Notes under the pieces: model-generated | What the model saw: the letters and a program-made list of their open reading frames with translations, nothing else | The model's database searches: none | What the model was told of the DNA's origin: nothing | Assembly (NCBI GenBank): GCA_963978905.1 | Contig: OZ022260.1 | Span: forward strand, 48,877,551-48,941,550 | Reading direction: 5' to 3' | Length of the DNA stretch: 64,000 bases | From: Trichostrongylus colubriformis | Taxonomy: Eukaryota; Nematoda; Chromadorea; Rhabditida; Trichostrongylidae | Part shown: one piece after another, positions 35,101 to 47,300 of the stretch | Layout: the number at the start of each line of letters is the position of its first letter | Position numbering within the stretch: the first letter of the stretch is position 1 | Translations under genes and position numbers: made by a program

Positions 35101-38100
35101 ACTTCCATCCCAAAAAAAAAATCTATGACCTGCGTTTAGTGGGAAGAAGAGGGTCTAGTGCACTAGGAAATGTTTGTAAAGATGCTTGAAAAGAAAGATA
35201 TATTCGACTCTGCTCTTTCTTTCATTTACAAGTATCCTATTTTCAGGCGCCAGTGTTATACTGCCATCCAGCGAGATCGTTTTGCTACAGATATGACTAC
35301 TAGACGTAGAAAAGAGTTGGGATAAGGTCGATGACACGATTCTATGACCCTGTAAGTGCGGTGGGCGGAACGTAATTTGAGCAAGCGTAGCCTAGAGGAA
35401 AACTTCGTAACTCCGTTCCAGCATGCCTTAGGAATTTCGCTCAAGAGGAAATAGGTACAGCATAAGCGAAGAAATCAGGAGCGTACATAGACGATGTTAC
35501 GCCCCTCCCACAATGGGCGCGGCTTGAGCTGAGAGTTTGAGAATCAGCCGATTTTTATGAACTAAGATACATGGAGCGTCTGGCGGCTCAGTTGACGGCT
35601 ATTCCTTGTCTTTTCTTCTACACAGATGTACCACACTGGTGACTGCAACGAGTGAATATACCCATTTCATTCCTGAACACTGATCTTCGACATCAGTGTA
35701 ACAAAAGGTATCGATCGCTAAATCATGTGGACCTCTGAAAAGTGGTGACCATCTCCAGTGATGCGGTATGCAGAAGTAAATGGCTGGATTATCGTTACCC
35801 AATAACTTGAGCGCTAAATGTTCAGCAAGTGATTATACTTTGTACTTCGATGTCAGTTGCAAGGGGTTGGACTGCTAAACTACGTGGAATTAGAGAAAGT
35901 GATAAGTATTTGCAGAGATACTTCCTTTCCTGCGGAACTTATGTGAAACGTGAAGCTGATGAGAGCATTAACGTACCCTATCGATTTCCTTTTTGAATTT
36001 GTCAAATGCGGCATTGCTTTCAGCAAGGCTTTTAGTGATTTCCTCGTATCGTCCTGCATATCGTTTCACCTAGAAAGACTCCTCTTTATTGTGATCATGT
36101 TCATAGATGATTGAACGACGAGATTAAAGTACGGAACGGCCAAGAACCCTAAACCCCATCTCATAATTACACCGTTCTCGGGCCCACCACACCACTGGAG
36201 GGGGGGGGGGGGTGGGGCAACTGCCAAGCTAAATCGTAACTGTTGCCCTGCCCCAGCACCACGCTGGGTTGGAACAAGGCGCAGCACCGTAGTGTTATGG
36301 TTTTTTGGAGCCAGTGGCGCATATTGGCGCCTCCTTGAACCCAAAACGTTCATTTACAGTGAATAAAGCTCTCTTCTCAGGTACCCACCCTAGAAGTGTC
36401 ATTGAAAGCAGCAAGTCAGACATTTAATTACAGACCAAAAAATGAAGAATATAGTACTATGAGAGCTACTCACCTCCTCTCGCAGAGCTTTTTCATTCTC
36501 TAGAGCGCCTCCAATTCGAGCTGTACCCTCAACAAATGTCCTCGTCAACTCTTCTTTTTCCAGGGCAGACTTCTGCAACAGAGATATACGATTTGCGCAG
36601 TACAAGCAAATAATAAACTGATGAACCTGCGCAAGGATTTCAGCAGCTTCAAGTTTTGTTTTTAGAAGTTTGATTTCAATATCCTTGGCCTTGTTATACT
36701 CTTGCCAGTAGTTGTCTTTCTCCTTGTACTGAAATTCAATAATATAAGCTCAATAAACAGTCAAACAGCCGGCTCTTCTCACCTGCTGTTGAATTGCATT
36801 CATTCGCGACTCATACTCTTCTCCAAGTTCCTTCAACTTTTCCGCCAACCTTCCATTATCCGCTGCTAATGCGTCAGAACGTTCACGTCCCTCGTTCATA
36901 CTCGCTTCAATGCCCTACAAAAGTCATCTAAATCTCTCGAGCGATAATCTCGAAGAGCTGCAGCAGCTAGTGCATGACAGAACGATCAACCACTGCGCGC
37001 GGCTCATCTGTGGGGCCCACTTATAAGCATACAAGATCACCAGTATGTCAAACAAACAAGTAAAAATAAAAAGAAAAAGGGCTTTAATAAAATAGTAGCG
37101 ATGGGGACTAGTCTATCACTTGTGTGAAATTTTCGTGATTTATGCAGGATTTACGATACATAATATCGGCACCATGACATAATTTCATTGTTTATCCGAG
37201 CCGAACTTAGATTTCACTGAATCTATTAGTGGTGCACCGAGATTTCATGATCCATTTCCTTTTTTTTTCCTGGAGCACACCTTTGAAGACAAAGTTCGGG
37301 GTAATTTTATCTATTGTAATATATGGAGTTAGAGATGCAAAACAGTGCAACAACAGAGTCAGATCGGTATGAGATCTTGAAAAAAAATGAGGCACCCCAC
37401 CTACCATCGATTCTCATCGAAGACGACCCTTCAAGTTTATGACATCACTAAAAGAGGGATGACAACGACGAAGCCAACCCAATCCAGCCCCTCCCACTAA
37501 GGCTCCTGCAGCGGGACACCAGGCGCTACTGCAACAACGGATGGCGAGATCCGAGAAACGGATTGGTGTGCGCCTTGTAACAGAGTTTCACCAATGGTCA
37601 TCTATTTTCAACCAGTTGGCGGGCGCACACTACTGTGCGCGAAACACCATGTGCGTCAGTAGGTCGGCCTGTATTGCTCTTTTTCTTGAGGACAGAGTAT
37701 TTCAGTGCACACCCAGCCCACCGTGGGCGGAGCTTAAATCAGTCCATGTGTGGTCTTCACTTCTTGTCCCATGCTCTACCCATCCAAACTTGTCCCCATC
37801 TCCACAGGTCGTTTTTCATGTAACGTCCAAGCTCCGCCCACCAATTTAAATGCTACGCCCACTGTGCCCTGCATTCTTTCCTGACCTTCAGAAACTCATC
37901 CCTGACCTTGATCCATCTTCTCCCTATGTTTGGGGCACATTCGAACCCAATCAACAATTTTTGAACATTCCACGACGGCCCCGCCCATTATGGGCGGAGC
38001 TCAACTTGGTCCATGTGTGGTCTTTACTTAGTGTCCCATGCCCTACCCATACCGCATTTGTCCCCATCTCCACAGGTCGTTTTTCATGTAACGTCCAAGC

Positions 38101-40632
38101 TCCGCCCACCACTTTAAATGCCCCGCCCACTGTGCCCTGCATTCTTTCCTGACCTTCAGAAACTCATCCCTGACCTAAATCCATCTTCTCCCTACGTTAG
38201 GAGCACGTTCGAACGTAATCAACATTTTCGGGCTGAAAGCCAAACATTCCAGTGCACGCCCCGCCCCCGTGGGCGGAGCTTAATTTGGTCCATGTGTGGT
38301 CTTTACTTCCTGTCCCATGCTCTACCCATACCACACTTGGCCCCATCTGCACAGGTCGTTTTTCACATGATACCTAATTTCGTGACAGACGGAGGGACAG
38401 ACGCCTTAGCGCTTTATATATAGTATGGATCCTTCCATCGCTCAGGAAACATGTCTTCCTAGTTCTAAGTGCTCTCATTACTTCAAACGAAGTCTTCAAT
38501 GCAAGCAAATGAATAAATAAAGAATAAACATTTGATCTGTTCGTCACAATGAATAGCAGCGATCACTGGTCCCGTCGTTTAAGTCATCAATTAGGCGACC
38601 CCTGAGCAAAAGGAGGGTTGAGCAGTCAACGCGAACTCTTTCTCAGACAATGTGTAATAACGATATAGCATCTTCAACAGTAGCGCTACCCTAGCCCATA
38701 AACACATGAGTATAGCGCCAATCTTTCCTTAATTCCAAAAGAATTTGACCTGTTGATAAAATCTAATAATGAAACCGCGCATGCGATTAGACAATCGTTT
38801 TAAACAAGATGAATAATGCTACTGACGGAGAAAGTGTTCCGAACTCCCATAGAACTTCTTAGACCTGGATGGTACGATGGAGCTCCGCACTGATTATAAC
38901 GGTGGAAACCAAAATTGCAGAATGGCATTCTGAAGCGAGTTAGGAGAGGTCAAAGTTTGCCTGTGAAACCTCATTGGAGAGGCAGCATCAGTACAGCCGT
39001 TGCTGCACCGGAATCAGCCACTGTGGCTCACTGATAGTGTTCGGGATCTGCAGGATAGGGCTCGTGGGTTTGCTCCCCGCCGGTGCAGATTTTTTTGCAT
39101 TTTGTGTTTCATTGTCAGTAAATGATTTTCTCTCACTTCTGCATGTATCCTTGTCTGATGAAACAGAGCAAAAAAATGCGCGAAGCAATAGCGCTGCTCA
39201 CAGGATGCGCACCTTACGCACGCTGCTTCTCTACGACCATCGACGAATCAATCGGTCGACTCAAGCGCAAACAAATAGTCACCAGGAGTGACAAGTGGTA
39301 CAAGGAAACGTTCAGAAGTGAAAGAAAGTACTAACTGACGATGAAACACAATGTGCATAAAATCTGCACCGACGGGGAGCAAACCCACAATTCTTATCTT
39401 GCAGATCCGGAATACTACCGGTGATCCACGGTGGCTGATGCTGGTTCAGCAACGGCCGTGCTTATGACAAAGTTCCTCGCCAATGAGATGTTATCGGCAA
39501 ACTTTGACCCCTGCTGACCCGCTTCAGAATGGCATTTTGCAAATTTGGTTTTCACAGTTATGATCAGTATTCGGAGGTATATTGATTCATCCGGGTCTCA
39601 TTTAAAAGTTCCAAGGGAAGTTGACACCCTTCCTGTGAGACAGCAGAGCCGCAAAAGTCGCAGCTTCATTGAGGGGTCAAAGCTCAACAGAACTCACCTT
39701 TAAGGTTCCTCGCAGCTGTTCTACAGCCTGATGTCGTTCATGTTCGAGTAAACGTACTTTATTCAAACTATCTTCACGAATCTGGAATTCACGCTTCGAA
39801 GTAACAATTCCGAGAAAATCCTACCATTCAAAAGGCTAAAAGAAAATAGTGGTAAAAGAAGCACGAGCCTGCTTATTCATTTTTTGTAACTCTCGGCACA
39901 AGTCCTCAAGTTTTCCTTTGGCGTCTTCTGTTTTTAACAAGATTTGATTAGCTTTTTCCAATTTCTTCTCCAAGGTCGAGTTCGCCTTAGTAAGCTTTTC
40001 AACCTAAACAGAAGTTAAGAATTTTGCAAATATGACAGAAAAATTATCACGCAAATTTCTTCTTCGAAGAGATCGGAAGTGCGAAAAGAAAGTAAAATAA
40101 AGTCATACTGTTGAAATCAGAATATGGTAATGATCTGCAGTATATCACATCACAAAAGGGCAAGACAAAATTGTCCGGCTCAGCACGACCTTAGTAGCAG
40201 TGCGAAAAGGTTGAGATGTTTGAATACTTGATCACAAAAGAACCATGAAAGATGAAATGCATTTCCTATCAATTTCGTTGAGTCACACGGCTGTAATCTG
40301 CACTGCAAGACACGTACCTGAGCTGCTTTTTCCTTTAGCTTCACGTTGTGTTCTTCGCTATCAGCGAGTCTCTTTACAAGCTTGATCACTTTCTCCTCGA
40401 GGCTCAGCCCTTCCAACGACTTTTGTATGCTTTCCATACCTGTGGAACATTGCAAATGCAATAATGTAAAGTAACGTATAAAAGCGATACATAAGAGAAA
40501 ATTCAACTCGAACAGCGGTTATGGCGAGAAAAGCATGCATATAAAACTTACGCCATAAAAATAATCTGAACCGAATGAACTCAAAACTGAAAAGAAATGA
40601 GAGTAACTACTACTACCATTGCCCGCTTCCAT
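32176..40632 (-). CDS. Taxilin-family coiled-coil protein, 10 exons
   Basis: Taxilins are cytosolic coiled-coil proteins that bind syntaxins and take part in vesicle traffic. Exons in coding order are 40632-40617, 40439-40318, 40003-39869, 39781-39698, 36914-36783, 36728-36627, 36572-36474, 36069-35977, 32512-32442 and 32386-32176. They total 1065 bp (354 residues plus stop) and stay in frame. Family signatures appear in order: KLEDLCRELQKMNKQ (about 77-91), ERHQAVEQLRGTLK, LAEKLKELGEEYESRM, RYEEITKSLAESNAAFDKFK, FKKVETDAFKWKQRYEEAS and KKLTQLEQLCRAL. A serine/alanine-rich tail ends STSQ. Nearly all of residues 15-315 should be coiled coil. It is shorter than mammalian taxilins (about 530-680) because it lacks a long N-terminal region. 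The chosen ATG (40632) sits on a possible AG acceptor; an in-frame ATG at 40707 is an alternative. The 2.8-kb intron between exons 4 and 5 holds two mobile elements. Confidence 0.9.
37612..38425 (-). mobile_element. Helitron/HINE-like element, copy D, with about 270-bp tandem repeats
   Basis: Read on the minus strand, the element begins at about 38425 (ATACTATATATAAAGCGC, similar to the family start but with TA in place of TC). It ends at 37612 with the hairpin GCGCACAGTAGTGTGCGC and CTGG followed by T. The interior consists of about three tandem units of roughly 270 bp. It lies in the large taxilin intron (36915-39697), in the same orientation as the gene. Confidence 0.55.
37680..38423. repeat. 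Tandem repeat, period about 268-279 bp, 2.7 copies
   Basis: The phrase CACAGGTCGTTTTTCA recurs with GTCG at 37808, 38076 and 38355, giving periods of 268 and 279 bp. Other shared landmarks are GGGCGGAGCT and CCTGACCTTCAGAAACTCAT. The third unit diverges after 38360 into the terminal sequence of the mobile element. Confidence 0.85.
38889..39568. mobile_element. Large fold-back element with tRNA-like arms
   Basis: A 680-bp element with long inverted arms, left 38889-39094 and right 39359-39568, about 206-210 bp each and clearly alignable along their whole length (for example GGTCAAAGTTTGCC and GTGGGTTTGCTCCCC in both). The 264-bp centre has no recognisable product. Each arm contains a tRNA-like block. 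It lies in the taxilin intron 36915-39697, 463 bp from Helitron-like copy D. Confidence 0.8.
39004..39087 (+). pseudogene. tRNA-like block with Pol III-type terminator
   Basis: An 84-nt stretch is closed by an 8-bp acceptor-like stem (TGCACCGG with CCGGTGCA). It contains an A-box-like TGGCTCACTGATAG and a B-box-like GGTTTGCTCCC. A run of seven T follows at 39090-39096, which could end Pol III transcription. The D and anticodon arms do not fold convincingly. An inverted, diverged copy lies in the other arm (about 39365-39450). I interpret it as a tRNA-derived SINE-like promoter, not a tRNA gene. Confidence 0.45.
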
Positions 40633-41326
40633 CTTAGGGGTCAGTTCAGATCGTTTTCCGAGGCACTTCCCTGACACTAACGAGGGGCATAATAACGGCG
40701 CAGTCATGCCTTACGATTTGCAAAGCCGTTTGCAGTTCGGGAAGAGAAGGTTATACAAAGTTGCAGAGTAGGTAAGCAAGTCATCTTCATCCGAGCCTCA
40801 GAGTGGAAAAAGCTACCACTCCGGCCTATCCGTTCCTTTCCGCTCGCGATGGAATGTGATTATAAGGCGATTTCTAACTTGAAAAACGCTGGTATCCGTA
40901 TGTTATCTAACGAAGCCTGCTGGAGGGTTTGAAGACCCGTAATGATGAAATATGATGGGATTCAGAACCGTGAACCCTCACTTCATTTGATAGGGACCAG
41001 AACTAGAAGACAACAGTCTTATGAAAGAAGTCCGCCGAGTTCTTAAGTACTTCAAAAATAACCTCAAGGCGTAGAAAAGTGCGGGAAGTCTGCTGGCAGA
41101 AGCTTCCCATTTACTGACTTCTCCCTGATTAACCCCTAGTGCATGGTAAAAGTCGACCGGTAAGATCGCTAGCAATTGTTCAGTTTCTTTCGAAGATGGA
41201 CCATTTCCAAGGAACAGTGCAACGATGCGAGGGTCCAGAATGTATAGAAAAGGGTGAAACGTGAGGCTTCGACTTCTGGCTAAAAGCGGGGACGGCGCCA
41301 CTGATTAACGCTCTACCTCTGTCCAT
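40633..41326. other. Intergenic region between the unknown gene and taxilin
   Basis: The 694 bp between the stop of the upstream gene and the taxilin start, both on the minus strand. This is close enough for an operon-like arrangement with trans-splicing of the downstream mRNA, but no U-rich element typical of such spacers is obvious. Confidence 0.3.
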
Positions 41327-44300
41327 CTACAACGTCGAGGTATCACTCTGAAACAGAACCCGGCAAATGGCACAAATACCAAAATAAAGATGGAGGAGGA
41401 ACTACCGCGAAAAATATTTTTCTTTACCTTTAGATCAAGACTTTCTGGCGGAAATAGAGCAGCTAAGTCTATTGTCAGTTAAGTGGACAAATAACAAAGA
41501 CAGATGCTAAAATGACCGTAGCGACCATTCCATTGTTCAAGCCACTTTTTTGAGAAGAGCGATTAACAAAGAAATCATTACCTGATTCTGTGGAAGTGGT
41601 TGATCTGGGAGGTCCCATCGGTATCAGAGCTCGAAAATCACGGACCTCGATGCAGCCGACTGGTTGATCACCTAAGTGAGAATGCGTTCAAATCGTGGAG
41701 GCGATCGACATTAAACAAAGAACACATTCGCAATGATAGAAGAGAGTGCAAGTCACGAGCCACGACCAAAGTGTAAATGAGTGAAGACAGAGGGAGCTGT
41801 ACATCCTCCAGCGATCAATAAACTCACATCCACCTGATAATCAACCGAATTTATTGACGAGATCAATACCAAAATAAGATCGCATATTTACCGGGATGTA
41901 AACTGACTTATCGGGAAATTAGTCAGGCCCCTCGTAGGAGGAAAACATGATGGATGGCAGATCTCTCTTTAAAAAAACCACAACAGAACACCAACAGTTT
42001 TAAGGGAAACTTCTTGAGATCTATGAAAAATGTTCATATGCCTAGAAGAATGAGATAGCCGTATATAAACGATCACTTCACAGAAAAAGGCAATTATGGA
42101 GAGGTAGATGAGCAATAATGAGCTACGCAATCACTTATAAAAAATTGGAATAAGGAAAAATTGGAATAAGCAAGCACTCAATCAGGAGTCCAGTCAAGCC
42201 CAGAGTAGTCTACACACGGTCGTGAACGAAGGGAGCAACGGCGCGTTCGTGAACGAAGAGAGCAACGGCGTTTGATGTCCGAAAGGAGCACATTGTCATC
42301 AGCAATCACACAGATGTCATCAGACGAACTATCATCAACCAATCGTGGCCTCTTCGCAGGATGATGAGACGATTTCCGTCCACAATCGCTCTTACTAAAC
42401 GAAAATCGTTCAACTCGACACTTTTTCGTGCCATAGAAGTCCTATGGTGGAACTGTTACTGCCAAACCAGGTGCATTTTACGGAGGCCGCAGTCCAACGC
42501 CCTTGGAGTTGGTTACACCCGTTACTACGAGCCGACTGGTTGTAGGTTCCACTTAACGACCCTCTGGCAAAGCAGAATAAAGGTGCCATAATTGTAAACA
42601 GTGCCAAGTTGAAGGCATATGTGATAATCTGATTAATGGCTTACTTTTTTATGGGGAATTAGGTCCTCGGATAAGTGCTTGGGTGCACCTTTTTTACAGC
42701 TGTACGGTGCACCTTAATGATGTTGTGCCAGCTTGAACACAACCAGGCCACACCCACCCAACCAAATCACTCCTAGCCTTAGAAGAAGGAATTTCCAACG
42801 TGGCGCTCATGTGGGGAAGGAAATTTGCGATAAGAGAAGATAGTTCAATTGAACAGCCATTTTATGATGAGGGCAGCTTCCACGTTGAAAATTCGTTCTT
42901 CCAAGGCAAGGCGTGATTTGATTGGGTGGCTTGGCTTGGTTGTTTCAAGTAGACACAACCCGTAAGGGTTTCAACGTATAGCCGCAGCAAAGATGGAGCC
43001 TGAGCAGTTATCTGAGCACCACCTACTCGCCTCCCAGAAGTCACTAATCTGATTATAACGGGATGCCCCTTTAAGGGAAGTGATGGAGAGGCGATCTTTG
43101 CGTTCAACTAGACATAATTCGTTCGAAACAAAAATGCAACTGAGATACCTCGAGGCTATGAAGTGAGACAATGGTGCGTCCATGTCGCTGTTAGAGTCAC
43201 AGTGCCGACGTTTCGCTCTCAGAGGCAAATTTTCACATGCGGAACGTTGCACTCTTTTCCTTGAAGTTAACTCGATGAGATAAAATTGGAAATTTAAAGT
43301 TATTATTTAGTGGGTAGTGATTTTAATTGCTTCCCTTTCACTGTTTCCCACTTTTTTCTTACGGCAATACGGTTGGCATACACAGCTCGTTTTCCTTCCT
43401 GACCCACTCAATTACCACAGGTATTTACTTCGAATTTTTGCATTTTCTCGTGTTCTATCTCTTTCTTTCAGACTTCGGGACAGCATCATACATTTCTTGG
43501 TGATCACATAAGCCAGTCTGTTACCACATTTATTACCAAACAATTCTGTGTGAGTGGAGTCACCAATTGGAATATCCGCCGACACAATTAAGTTGCAGAG
43601 GTAGACTGAACATGCATTTATTGCTTTCACTATTCTTGATGGACCAGCCCACTATGCCAAACACTTTTCACTTCAAATAGCGTTGCTACTTGATCTAATA
43701 GTAATAGTGAAATCACCAACTGCATTTGTCTCAGAGACCACTTGCCCCACCCAACTATGAAAGAAAACGGTGGGTCACTAAGGCTTTCCTGAAAAATTTT
43801 CCCTGTAGATACGATCCTTTTTTCCAACCGAGAATGAGACCCTATCTGAGGATTCTACAACTCCTGCTTGACCCTGCACGGATTCTACCTTAGAAACCGC
43901 CTTTTGTATACCGCAGAGCTGCAGGCATGAGATACGTGAAGCCAATTTTACACTAGCGACTGCCTAAAAATACGGTAGAAACCTTCTGAACATTAATATC
44001 ATCACCGCTTAAAGGAAATGTTGGGTGAAACGATTCCAAAAAAAAAATCAAATGAACCGAGAGGATTTCGAAGGTAGACGCATCCTGGTAGGAGATACAA
44101 ATTATTAAAAGCCAGCGATAGGGAGGAATCCGCACGAAATGTGATGTAGTGAATATGAAAGTCGAGGTGCTTAGTAGTAATACGGTGAAGAAAAAAAGGA
44201 GGGAAATGGTCAATGATCCGATAAATAGGACCCCTGTCCACCGTTGAATCTCGGCGCAGACGACTTCCCTTGAAAGTGGGTAGCTCGAACGAGTTTTCTA

Positions 44301-47300
44301 TTGGCATGCTGCCAAGCCGTAAACCAAAGATGTTCGGAAATACGACAGCATCTATTTTCAGGAGTGAACACCAAGCTAATACTGAGAAAGCGCGCCGCGA
44401 TACCTTCAACCTGTCGCATCTTTCGGCCACTCTCACCGTAACCATTCAGCAATCACGCCACCTAGAGGCGGGGGTCTGTCATCCAACGGCGTCAGCTGCT
44501 AACCGTGACGTCCTCTCTACAGCTCGGGGGTGTGCTTTCAGACAGGAATTTCGCCATAAATAGGCTTCATCCAAACATCCCTAGTTTTCTTGTGAATGAC
44601 TTCTTTTAGGGATTTCTCAATAACCACATTACTCTTGATGCTGTCTTAAAGAGAGATTTTCTTCAGAAATTTTCAATGGTTTGCTTCAGGAATCCTCAAC
44701 GACCTGTCCTTTCTGACGATATTCAGGGCGCCCAGGTAGTCTCCAGAGTCAAGTAAAGTAGGGGAAGACGCAACTTTTTCAACGACGTCGAAGCTCCTTC
44801 CCTCTCTAGGCTTCGGCTTGAATCCGTATCCCCTTCTCCTACATGAAAAAGGTCTGTAGAAGCATCTGTCACATCTGCTTTAGCCTAAGCCTAAAGACAG
44901 AAAGAAGCTTCGACGTCGGCTTTTGCGTCCCTGCCCCCATACTTCGATTGACCCCCTCCGAAAAAGATCGTCAAATAATGTCGTACTACTAGGTACCGGG
45001 CACAACGTTATAATTATCGAATAATGACTTTTTGAGTAACGCGCTTCTACCACCCTAACACGTGGGACTGGGGAGCCGGAAGCGTATTTCACGAAAACTT
45101 TCTCAACCAGGTGCTTGACCATAGCTCCATGTTGCTTTACTATTTCAGTCTCAACCAGCAGAATATACCTAAGAAAATGGGAAGGTGAAGAGAACTTTCA
45201 AAAGCAGGTATGGATAACATAATTTTTAAGAAGCAAAATATGAAACTGGTATTTTACATCCTGCAGAGTGCAACGACTGAGCACAGCCTAATGTGAAGGG
45301 CCTGAATTCACATAAAGCGTGATTGTGGCATAGCTCTTTGAACCACGCCCTTCAACATTTCTATAACTCTTGCCTCCATCTTTTGAAATCGCTCTCCCAG
45401 AATATTGCATCGCAAGGTGGACTGAACCAGTTACTCAAACTCAAAGTCAAACTCAAGGTCAGTTAACCAACGTTAAATAAGACTCACTTGGACGAAGCGT
45501 TTCTGACACATGCTGCAGTGTTTGAGTAATCTGAACAGTTTGGATAAGTACACTATGGAGTTATGATGTCAAAAGATAGTAAGATGGAATATGTGGAATA
45601 TGGAAAGACTATTCATTTACCCTTCACTAAACTGAGTGCTAGACCGTTAAAAGGTCCACCGAATGGTCACCGTATGACCATGAGCTTAACACATAGTCAG
45701 ATCAGTAATTCCGCCACAGTATCAAAACAAACCTTTCCTTGGAGTGTCGCGGGAGGACTTTGAAACGAACTCTTCAACTGCTGTTGTGGGCAGAAATATG
45801 CTTGGAAGAAAAGCAAAGTCAGTGCAATCATCTTCATCCAGGCACTTCTCCTGAACACGAAGCACACAGCAATTCTACCATTTAGAAGCACACTCAGAAT
45901 GATCAAATATTACGAAATACTGGTGCATAAGCTGCGAATGTTCTCTACCGCAGTAACTGTAACTTCACTTGTCACTTGAAGAAGAACATGTCAAAATGCC
46001 CAGATTTCGTTAAAAACGAAGCTTGAGCAGCAAATCACTCACTCACAGCATCATCACTTTAAATCTAATTTTCAATATCTATGGAACACAGTAAACTTCT
46101 TGAATCGTTGAAAACTCACTGAACGGACCTGAGGCTTTTCTTCCAAGGAATTCTCCTTCGGTTCAGAAATTGCATTATTCAGACTATCCATCCGCATGAT
46201 TGCCTGAATGTCATACAGGGGCAATTCATCCTCATCAGTCCAGAGCTCTAAAAGTATGATTTGGCTGTTGTGAGCTTTCACGTTCTGCAACATTGTAATT
46301 TTGTGATTTCGCATGCGGCGCAACGCAGGGCAGCAGAACTGGAAAGTCTGACCTCAGCCTCATTCAACACGTCACTCCCCCTCAGGTTTTGCCTCAAAAA
46401 TTATTAGGTTGTTCCGAAAGTCTTGTAGTATTTTTTTCGATCATCACTTTTTTTCGTCCAACAAATGACAATTAGGCAACAACGTATTGACCATTGTTAT
46501 CGGCAACCCTCTGCCACTTTATAGAAAAATCGTTGATTCCCTTCTCCCAGAACTCTGGGTTCTGAGAGTCGAAGAAGTCAGCGATCACCTTCGCAAGCAT
46601 GTCATAATCAACGAATTTTCTCTTGGCCAGGAAGGATTCGAGAGGATGGGTAAGGTGATGGTCAGAAGGGGCAATGTCTGGAGGGTATGGCGGGTGGGGC
46701 AGCACATCCCAGCCGAGCTCCTATAACTTGGCCTGGGTACTTCTCGCGAAATGAGGGCGGTCGTCGTCATGAAGAAGGGTGACCGCGGACCTTTTCCGGC
46801 ACTTTTCTCGAACAGCGACGGCGAGCTGCTGGAGCTAGTGGGTGCATACGGTAGCGGTGACTGTCTCGCCTTGTACCAGCACCTCGCTGAAAAGTATTCC
46901 TTCCGCTTCTCAGAACCAGCACAGTCCCAAGCGTGGTTTGTCTTTCATGTCAATCTCGCCGTTGCTGAAGCTGATGAACCAGCGGTGCACGGTCAAGTAG
47001 CACACACATTCCTTGCACAATGCAGCGCTGATGGAGTGGCAAGCTTCCGTCGTTTTGGTGCCGCAAGACCGCTCATAATAGATGACACCGCGAGTTGGGT
47101 GGGTATCGACAACGGGCATTGTAGCTCTCTCCACGGGTTCTGGTGGGTCAATATATATTTTCCTAGAAAGCTTAGGGTACGTTCTACCATATTCCTGAAC
47201 CGCCTGGACCTGCCTCGAGGTGAACAAGAGTTACTGATTTTTTTTTGGAAAAATACTACAAGACTTTTGGAACAACCTAATATTTTATTTGAAAAGAATC

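Noticed and set aside
37541..38423. Three overlapping plus frames of 100-102 codons
   Set aside because: They are translations of the about 270-bp tandem repeat; their similarity to each other comes from the repeat and not from protein coding.
44002..44452. 147-codon minus frame in the unknown gene's large intron
   Set aside because: It does not fit the exon phases of the gene and has no recognised motif. It is more likely intronic.
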